Of a stretch of 64,000 nucleotides of DNA, positions 56,530-64,000 are shown in pieces. The DNA comes from Calliopum simillimum. Taxonomy: Eukaryota; Arthropoda; Insecta; Diptera; Lauxaniidae. Both the position numbers and the translations under genes were made by a program. The stretch covers positions 7,254,001 to 7,318,000 of the forward strand of contig OX638368.1 of assembly GCA_951812925.1 (NCBI GenBank), in the 5' to 3' direction. Position 1 is the stretch's first letter; the number at the start of each line of letters is the position of its first letter. The notes beneath the pieces are model-generated. The model was not told the DNA's origin. It ran no database searches and was given only the letters and a program-made list of their open reading frames with translations.

Positions 56530-57272
56530 ATTGTAATTGTTTGCTTTTTGCCGATGATCTAAAAATTTTTATGAAAATAAAAATCGTTGCTGATACTGAA
56601 ATTCTTCAGATTGAATTGTCTGGTATTAATAATTTGTTCATGTTAAATTTGAGTAAATTGTCTTTGTGTCTTTTTCTAAAGCTAATAGTCTAATTTCCTC
56701 GAAGTATGTTTTATCTAATACTTCACTTCTACCTCTTTGCCAAATTAAAGATCTAGGAGTTATTTTTGATTCAAAGTTTTCATTTCGCGCACATTATGAT
56801 TACATTATTCCTAAAGCTTACTCTACGCTGGCCTTTTAAGGGCGAAATAGTTGTTGATCCCTGTACCTTAAAGTCTTATATGGTAGTCTTGTTAGGTCGA
56901 AGTTAGAGAAGGCCGCAATCATTTGGAATCCGTACTATGACTTGCATAAGATCAGGATTGAAAGGGTGCAAAAATCTTTCACGAAATTTGCTGCGCTCCC
57001 TTAATTTTGACATAGGTTTGCCTCCGTACAATTCCCGTTGCCTTTTGATTGACTTAAAAACATTGGAAGCTAGAAGAAATATCTTGTCATTAATAATGGT
57101 CAATGATATTGTCTCTGGTTCTGTTGATTGTCCAATGTTAATGGCTATGATCCAATTCAATGTCCCATCAAGAACATTAAGGAATCATGATATATTTCGC
57201 CTTGATTTTGCTCGAACAAATTATGCTTCTAATGCTCCTTTATCTAGAGTTTTAAAAATGTTTAATGAACTA
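56530..57272 (+). mobile_element. Decayed LINE reverse transcriptase remnant (jockey-like)
   Basis: LLFADDLKIF at about 56540 is the RT catalytic FADD box; then a LGVIFDSKFSF-like motif (about 56755), SLVRSKLEKAAIIWNPYYDL (about 56885) and SRCLLIDLKTLEARRNIL with DIVSGSVDCPML. Several stops and frameshifts. The MITE at 57274 follows at once. Confidence 0.7.
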
Positions 57273-57273
57273 A

Positions 57274-57400
57274 GGGTCAATTTCACAATGTTCAGGTAAG
57301 CATTAACTGGAACTTTAACTGGCACTTTGACATAAAATTTCATACAAAATTTTTATTTATCTGAAAGTTTAATTTTTACTGAACATTGTGAAATTGGCCC
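57274..57400. mobile_element. MITE, TAA target, GGGYCAATTTCACAATGTTC ends
   Basis: Inverted ends GGGTCAATTTCACAATGTTC / GGGCCAATTTCACAATGTTC flanked by TAA (57271-57273, 57401-57403), a PIF/Harbinger-like 3-bp target. 127 bp. Confidence 0.7.
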
Positions 57401-57659
57401 TAAATCTTAATTATAGTATTGATTTCTCTCATTCGAAAAATGTATTAAAGTTACTGCTAAATAATATCCTATAATTTTCTGTATTTTTTTAAATTTTTAT
57501 TTTTAATATAGTCTGTAAGAAATAATATTTCATATACCGAATAAATAAATAGCCTAGTTATTTTTTTGAAGAAAATTAGGATAATATTGCGAATAGAAAC
57601 GAAATTAATAATTAATAATTATTTTTTTTTTTTTTTTTTTTGCAAATTGAGTTCCCCTG

Positions 57660-58330
57660 TGCCGCCTCTAGATTCTAATGGATTAATATGGATAAAGAAA
57701 ATGTCCGTTTGAATCTATTCGGATCCATACAATCCAGACCACGAAACCTCTGAATTGAATACCTATCCATTTTGACCTATTTAAATCTAATGGATTGAAA
57801 TGGATTTAAAAAAATAAAAAATCAACTTAATATTAGAGAATGTTTTCACTTTAAAAATGGCATTTACTTGATGTTTATAAAGTGCAGTGTCTAAAAAGGT
57901 TTACATACAGTAAACTAAAATAATTGCAGTTGGATTAAAATAGATTAGACTGGATTGACATCGATCGCGTTTTTTTCCAAGTGCTACTTGGATTGAAAAG
58001 GACTCAAAGGATTGTAGTTTTACTTTAATTCCTCTGGTACACAATTCTGGATTAAAATCTGGATCCAGAAAAATGGATAGACGGAGTCTCTTTGAAACCA
58101 TTGCAATCTTGATCCAATTTTTAATCCAAATCTATCCAAGAAATCTGGTACACAATTCTGCACCAAAATCTGGATCAAGAAAGATTGATAGACTGCGTCT
58201 ATTTGAAACTATTCCATTCTTTTGCAACTATCCATATTCCCTGGATTAAAATGGATTGATCCGAGTTTTAATCCAAGTCTATCCGAGAATTCTGGTACAC
58301 AATTCTGGATCAGAATGGATTGTTAAAATT
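57660..58330 (+). repeat. Diverged tandem repeat rich in TGGATTNAAATGGAT words
   Basis: TCTGGTACACAATTCTG occurs at about 58036, 58145 and 58291, each followed by AAATCTGGATC- or GGATCAGAATGG-type sequence; TGGATTAAAATGGAT words fill the rest. Units about 110-145 bp. Non-coding. Confidence 0.6.
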
Positions 58331-58553
58331 CAATCCATTGCAATCCAGACGCGGCGCTGCACAAAGGATGGTATGAAATGTGAAGTGTTCCAAAATGATT
58401 ATAAAAGGTGGAGCATACACTTGGACAGTTCCGAACCACACTTTTGGAGGAAAATTTGTTTTGGCTAAAGTTTATTTTAGCAATTTTTGGAACCATTAGA
58501 CCGGGTCGATTTTGTATGAAGCAAAATAAAATCATCCCTAAAACGACTCAAAC

Positions 58554-59451
58554 GTTAGAGAGACTCTTAAAAACGATATCTGCATAATTTTTTTTGTTTT
58601 TTTTTTTTTTTTCATTCCGAGTAAAACCAATGAAGCACTTTTGATTCTACTGAAGGCTCATTTTGGCTAAAAAACGTGTTTTTGGTCAGAACTTTTTTTC
58701 CATTACAAAATGGATACCCACCCAAGAGTACTTAAGAAATAAAGACTATGTTCTTACAAAAATTGTGGCGTTTAAAAATTATAAATTTTATTAGGGATAT
58801 AGATTCCAAAATCGATTTTTTTATGTTTTTCAATTACGCGGTCAAAAAACGATTTTTTACTCAAAAGCAAGGCATCTAACGAAAAAAAAATGTAAAAGGC
58901 AACAAGTGCTTAAAATTGACCATGGAATATGGAATATATGACGTCAAATGCTGAGAATCTTTCAAAGAATTGATTTGAATTTTTTCAGAATTTATTGAAT
59001 TTTTATTTTTTTATTTATTATTTTTTGACCAAGTTTTGAAAAATTATAAAATATCTCAAAAAATTCTGAAAAAATTCACATGTATTTATTAAACAATTCT
59101 AAGCATTTTTTTTTCCATAAACACTTTTTTCGATAGTTGCCTAACTTCTGAGTAAAAAATCGTTTTTCCGACCTCGCTATTGAAAAAAGTTAAAAAAATC
59201 GATTTTTGGAACCGAATATTATCTATTCCAAAAAAAAAAAAAATAATTTTTAAACGCCAAAATTTTTTGTAGGAACCTTATCTTTTTTTCTAAGGCACTC
59301 TTGGGTATCCATTTTCTAACAAAAAAAAGTTTTGAACAAAAAACATTTTTTTTTTTACCAAAATAGGCCTTCAGTAGAATCAAGTGCTTTTGGTTTTTCC
59401 CAGAATGAATAAATAAAACTATGCGATATCGTTTTTAAGAGTTCCTCTAAC
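58554..59451. mobile_element. Foldback element, about 350-bp arms
   Basis: The left arm from GTTAGAGAGACTCTTAAAAA and CGATATC through AGTAAAACCAA, CTACTGAAGGC, GGATACCCA and the CAATTACGCGGTC/TTTTTTACTC block is mirrored at 59130-59451. The centre is AT-rich and coding-free. Part of the arm resembles 28930-29400 inside the first hAT copy. Confidence 0.65.
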
Positions 59452-60104
59452 TTAAAAATCTGAAAAAGTACATAGATATATTCAATTTTATCTAATATTT
59501 CAAAAACGGTTACTTTTTAGATAATATAAACAAATTTTATTTGTAGAACCTGTAATTCCCCACAAAAGAGATTCTAATACTATTTATCGCGTGACTCACC
59601 ATTTTCAGCAATAAGCTTCCGAAATGAAAAGTTATTGAAACCACACAGATTATGGAACGGATTATATATTTCTTAGGAGATTTTTATTACAATTATAGAA
59701 AACAAATCCATAGCATTTTAATGTAGAAATCCATAATTTCAGCTTTGAGCGTTATATTGACGTTTTATTGACTGAAAAGCGAAAAATTCTCAGTCTTCTG
59801 TAAACTTAAAGATTTAATTTTTGTTTTTTAGTAGTAAAAATGATTGAGTTTCAACAAACAGCGCTTTGCTTAGGTACTCAGTCTCCTAAGCTGATTTTTG
59901 TTTTAAACGGTCATAAATTTCGTGCATCTAATTATTTTGACCGGTCCGTTTTAGAAAATACCAAAAAAGACTCAAGCTGAACATAGACCAGATACAAATA
60001 AAAAAAATGTTTGCCGAAAATATGAGATTTTCCTCCCATTATGAGTAGAATCACCCATTTACAATCAATCCTTAAATAGGTATTCTTATTTTTATACAAG
60101 TGTA

Positions 60105-60989
60105 GGGTAGAACGGGGTTAAATCGCCACGGGGTTAAACAACCAATTGCCTCTAATTTTTTTTAATAAAGTCGAATCGAACGACCGTTGGTACAGTAGAT
60201 AGTGATCGATGCAACGCAACTTTGGCAAAAGGTTCCACTACCGCACGTGTGTTATAACCTGAGTTCTGATGAAAGAAAGATTTGATTTGCGTCCTCGCCG
60301 CAATATTTTCAGTCGACAAAAGTTCAAAATTCCACAAATCAGTGAAGTGCAGAAAAAAAGGTAAGTGTTTTCTAAGAGCAGAATTACATGCTGAATCCAA
60401 ATATGTAATGGGTTTTACAAAATTTAAACTGGTTAAAAAGTTGTACGCCTTAAAATAAACAAAAAGTATGTGGGGTTAAATAACCAGAAAAAGAAAAAGG
60501 CATTGGCGACCATGGTAAGGTCGGAAAAAAAGATTCTAAAGAAATTTTCCGAGCAAAAAAACCAAGATACGGCAGCCAAAAACAGTACTCATTGCTCCAA
60601 AAGAGGTCGTCCAAGAAAAGAAGTATACGTTGAGGAAAGTGACGCCAGCGATTAATGAAGCTCAAGAGAAACTTTTTCAAGTTAATTTTGTTCTTGTGTA
60701 ACGTTTTGTAAAATTCTGATAAAATAAAAACCTTTAAAATAACAATGTTGGTCACTTTTATTATATTGGTTCTTTTACCCCACCTGGTGGGGTAAAACAA
60801 CCATTTCTCACTTTTTGTTCAAATGCAAATACCGGATAAACAATGCGAGTTTGATAAAAAATTTTCGGATGAATTTTGTAACAAAGGGTTCAACGAACCA
60901 GGAACAGTTTGAATTTTTAAATTATTATCATAAACAAAGATTTTACAGGGTGCCAAACACAAAAGTGGTTGTTTAACCCCGTTCTACCC
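60105..60989 (+). mobile_element. pogo/Tc1-type deletion derivative, 885 bp
   Basis: Perfect ends GGGTAGAACGGGGTTAAA flanked by TA (60103-60104, 60990-60991), with extra GGGGTTAAA(C/T) words inside both ends. Keeps a short terminal piece of a protein-coding frame (next entry) and an AATAAA-like signal at about 60721. Too short to encode a transposase. Confidence 0.75.
60470..60655 (+). pseudogene. C-terminal remnant of an element protein with AT-hook
   Basis: 61 residues, lysine-rich, with KRGRPRKE (an AT-hook core) and an acidic end VYVEESDASD. Position just before the right terminal repeat suggests the last part of the element's transposase. The rest is deleted. Confidence 0.5.
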
Positions 60990-61009
60990 TATATTCAAAT
61001 TTCGTAAAT

Positions 61010-61690
61010 TATGCTAGTTCACTGGTTGTTGTGCTGCTATTCTTGTTTTCCGGTCTCATTGAGATGCCTTGACGTACTTAATGATTCCAGTCGGGTCCAC
61101 ATCTGCAAGTTCTCGCATATTCTGAAAAAAGATGGAGCCAAATATGCTAAATCTTGTTTTTGCAAGTGCAGGGCAAATGTAATCTTGACTGACCTCTTTT
61201 ACGTCACATTCCCAACACCATTTACAAAGGTCATCAGTTTCAAAACCCATTTGTTCAAAGTGCCTGCATTAACTTAGTATTATGCCCTGTAATCCCCTCT
61301 TGTTGCACTTAAGCAGCAATTTACTAAACTTCATCTTAAGAAAGTTATAATTTTCATCGTTTGATGAGTCGAACATCTCCAAAATCAATTTATCTGAAAT
61401 TATCTAACAACAATATGACATTGGTGGTTTAACGAAATGGATAATCTTCTATGTGGGCTTTAATGAGCCCCTACTAGCTAACTCATCTGCCTTTTCATTT
61501 CCGGGAAAATTTTTATGACCGGATACCCAGCACAGTTCTAAATTGTGTTGTTCGTTAAGAACCTGAAGCTCTCAGCGTCAATGGCTGATCACCTCAGATC
61601 TAATATTTCTACTTTGAAGAGCTTTGACCGCAGGCAGCTTGACTATCGATGTAAATGGTTATATCAGTAGGCGATATCTGCTACAATTAT
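61010..61690 (-). mobile_element. Decayed LINE 3' part with RNase H and CCHC-like region
   Basis: Minus strand: near 61650 an [14 protein letters not shown] RNase H motif, and at 61250-61056 CKWCWECDVKEVSQDYICPA then LAKTRFSIFG, parallel to the ICRSCKD...CECPAL part of the LINE at 29420. Many stops. A different, older copy of the same LINE type. Confidence 0.6.
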
Positions 61691-61699
61691 TTATTTTTT

Positions 61700-63240
61700 T
61701 CTGCGCTTGGCTCTAGGAACCGCTGCTTTTTTGAAAAAAATGTTATTCTTTTTGTCTGCTTTACTGTGGTAAAAGTTTGAAAAAATAAAACGCTTTGTTT
61801 ACTTAAAATTGGGACGACACATAATGTATATGTTTTTTATTATTATTATTATTTATTAATATCATTTTTTGACCATTTTTATTGTTAATTAAGTAGATAT
61901 ATATATGTTTGTATGATGTCATTATAAATTTTGTGTTTTTTCAGAAAGAGTTTGTCTTCGTATGGTACTATTTTTTTAGTAAATAACGTTTCGTTTTATA
62001 TACAAACAAAAAGTGAACAGAAATTGTGTAAGTTTAATTTTGATTATTAAAATAAGCAGAAGAACATTTGTTGTGTAAACATTATTATAAATCACTAGCA
62101 ATACAAATTTTGAAACTAGAAAATTCTTTGTTTAATATCGTTTATAATAATTGTTAAATATTATTATAAATATAATTTTGCTTTTAGTTTTTAAGTATAA
62201 TTTTTATTTTTATTTATTTCATGTAAGTTTCTTTTTTTTTTTTTTTTTTTTTTGTACATTAAAAGAAGTACAATTTCAATAATTAATATTTGTATCAATT
62301 ATTTCGATTAATAATTTTAATGTTTAGGTTTTTTTGTTTTTGTTTCTTACTTTTTTAATATATTTTGTTTTTTCACTTTTATTTACCACCGCACGTTCCT
62401 GCCTACGATTTGATCAATTTTAACTTTTAGTTGATGAATATTTTGTTTTTTCAATTTTACAAATACATATCGTGTTTATTTATTGTATGCTAATTTTTTG
62501 GAAAACAACAAAGACAAATAAAGTCTACACATACCAATACATATGCGTTTTAACATGTATGGATATGAGATTGTTGAGTAAGTTGAACACAGCTATTCCT
62601 TTGATATTCTATATAATTTAGTTGGATTATTTGGAGTACAGGATTGAGTTTTTTTTTATATCAACACAAAAAACAAAAAACATTCCAGATTAAACGGTGT
62701 TTTTATATGCATATTTTCCATGAGTGCGTCAACTACAAAATTGAAATAGTGTTGGCAGGACTTGTTCGCTTCAATAAATAAAGTTTAATAATATAAAACA
62801 AAATTAATTCAAATAATTAAAGACAAGAAGTTGCCAAAAAGTAAAGATAGTTATGTTTTATATATGACAAGTGCTATTGGCTCTCTGCAACAGTTGTTTC
62901 GCAAAGCTTTGTGTCAAGTATAATTTAAATTTAAAGAAAAATAAATTCCTAAAATAATGACAAAAATGTGTTTGGTGTTTTAATTCGATAGTGGATTAAA
63001 AAATGAGTAGGTACATTTGGTAATATACTTATATTCGAGACATTGTAACAGCATAATATCTTAAGTTGGTAAATTCAAACTAAGTAAACAAATATTTAAA
63101 AAAAGTAATTGAAATTGTACTTGCAAGCATTATTTTCAAAAGAACGTCAGCGCAAATAGTAGCCATTAAGAAAACCTAGATATTAATTTTTCATTGTAGT
63201 CATATTTCGACCAAAATAACTGTCGTATTTTTATCTATAA
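61700..63240. other. AT-rich region, no feature recognised
   Basis: Long T and A/T runs, no ORF of note and no recognised repeat. Confidence 0.5.
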
Positions 63241-63249
63241 ATAATTTTC

Positions 63250-63510
63250 ATATAAGTTTGGGCGACAATCATTTTGGGAATAACGCCCAAAATTTATTTA
63301 TATGAAAATAATTTGGGCGTGATTTTGTTTCATTTTAAAATGAAATAACGCCCAAAATAAAGACGAAATAACGCACCAAAAAAATGAAACAATGCTCAAA
63401 TTTTAGGCGTTATCTCAAAAATGATTATCGCCCAAATGTATATGAAAATAGTTTGGGCATTATTACGTTTTTTTTTTTTTTTTTTGGGCGATATTTCCTA
63501 ACGCCCAATT
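63250..63510 (+). repeat. GGGCGTTATTTC motif island, copy 2
   Basis: Alternating direct and inverted TTGGGCGTTATTTC / GAAATAACGCCCAA words (for example near 63245, 63285, 63345, 63366 and 63462), with poly-A/T spacers. Same motif as 25640-25910. The remaining sequence to 64000 is AT-rich and unrecognised. Confidence 0.6.
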
Positions 63511-64000
63511 TCGCCAGATCATGTAAGATTTTTTTTTGTTTATAAAATAGAAACTAATCTGGTCTGAGTTCAACAATCGCATTATTACTATCATTCGATT
63601 CTTACTATACGAACGATATAGACAATCGCTTTAGGCAAAATACGACTGCTATCATAAGGGTGAATATAACGGACAATAATATTTTGAGCGTTAATAGTGG
63701 CCACAAACAACGCTCGTTTTTATAACAACAACAAAAAATTGACAGTTCTTAGAAAGTACAAAATATTAATGCTCAAAAAGCTTTTAATAAATTATATATA
63801 AATTGTAAATATTTTTTGATATGTATACATAAGTCTGTATAAAACAATAAACAACTTAAATTATATTATAATTAAATATTAAAATAAAAATAATATAAGC
63901 CTTGGTTCTTACAAATTAATCAAACAATAATGTGTGTTGTATATAAATTAAATTATAACAAATAAATTGAGTTCATTTCGCAAGGATATTTTCAAATATT

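Overview
This window is nuclear DNA from a higher fly (Diptera, probably Schizophora). The evidence is one large intron-rich gene whose protein is unmistakably the fly member of the CAPS/CADPS family, a low overall GC content, and a dense load of dipteran-type transposons. In Drosophila melanogaster the orthologue (Cadps) lies on the small fourth chromosome (Muller element F); that location is established knowledge and is not visible here. I cannot name the species.

The gene runs on the minus strand from about 43899 (predicted 5' UTR acceptor) through the start codon at 43762 and off the left edge. I reconstructed 18 coding exons (about 1263 codons) with consistent splice phases. In order they encode an acidic, Gly-rich start and a Gln/Asn-rich disordered stretch (43762-40207), the conserved CAPS N-terminal region (38498-35327, plus a 15-nt microexon at 26426), a C2 domain (26191-23608), a PH domain (23532-22194) and the first part of the MHD/MUN priming module (20347-4972). 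The last part of the protein lies beyond position 1. One further exon-like ORF (13117-13368, minus) sits in the 13-kb intron 16 and may be an alternative terminal exon. CAPS primes dense-core vesicles for regulated secretion.

The introns and the 20 kb upstream (43900-64000) are filled with mobile elements. These include a deleted Tc1/mariner-superfamily copy (9263-10043), a hAT copy with a nested RNase H-bearing LINE (28625-31143), a second hAT copy with its transposase cut by a TA-flanked element (50486-53522), a pogo/Tc1-type deletion derivative (60105-60989), foldback elements (26716-28114, 58554-59451), piggyBac-like TTAA MITEs, PIF-like TTA/TAA MITEs, many hairpin MITEs and several truncated LINE 3' ends. 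Intron 2 contains a 1.4-kb, nearly homogeneous 11-bp satellite that stops about 80 nt before exon 3.

The most striking signal is a family of short tRNA-promoter retroelements (SINEs) carrying hammerhead-ribozyme motifs in the body. Three loci (24870-25145, 26820-27182, 55150-56256) hold five motifs. Three of these, at one locus, are identical, and a fourth at another locus is diverged but has compensated stems. One locus is rearranged into a large inverted duplication that places two ribozyme motifs head to head.
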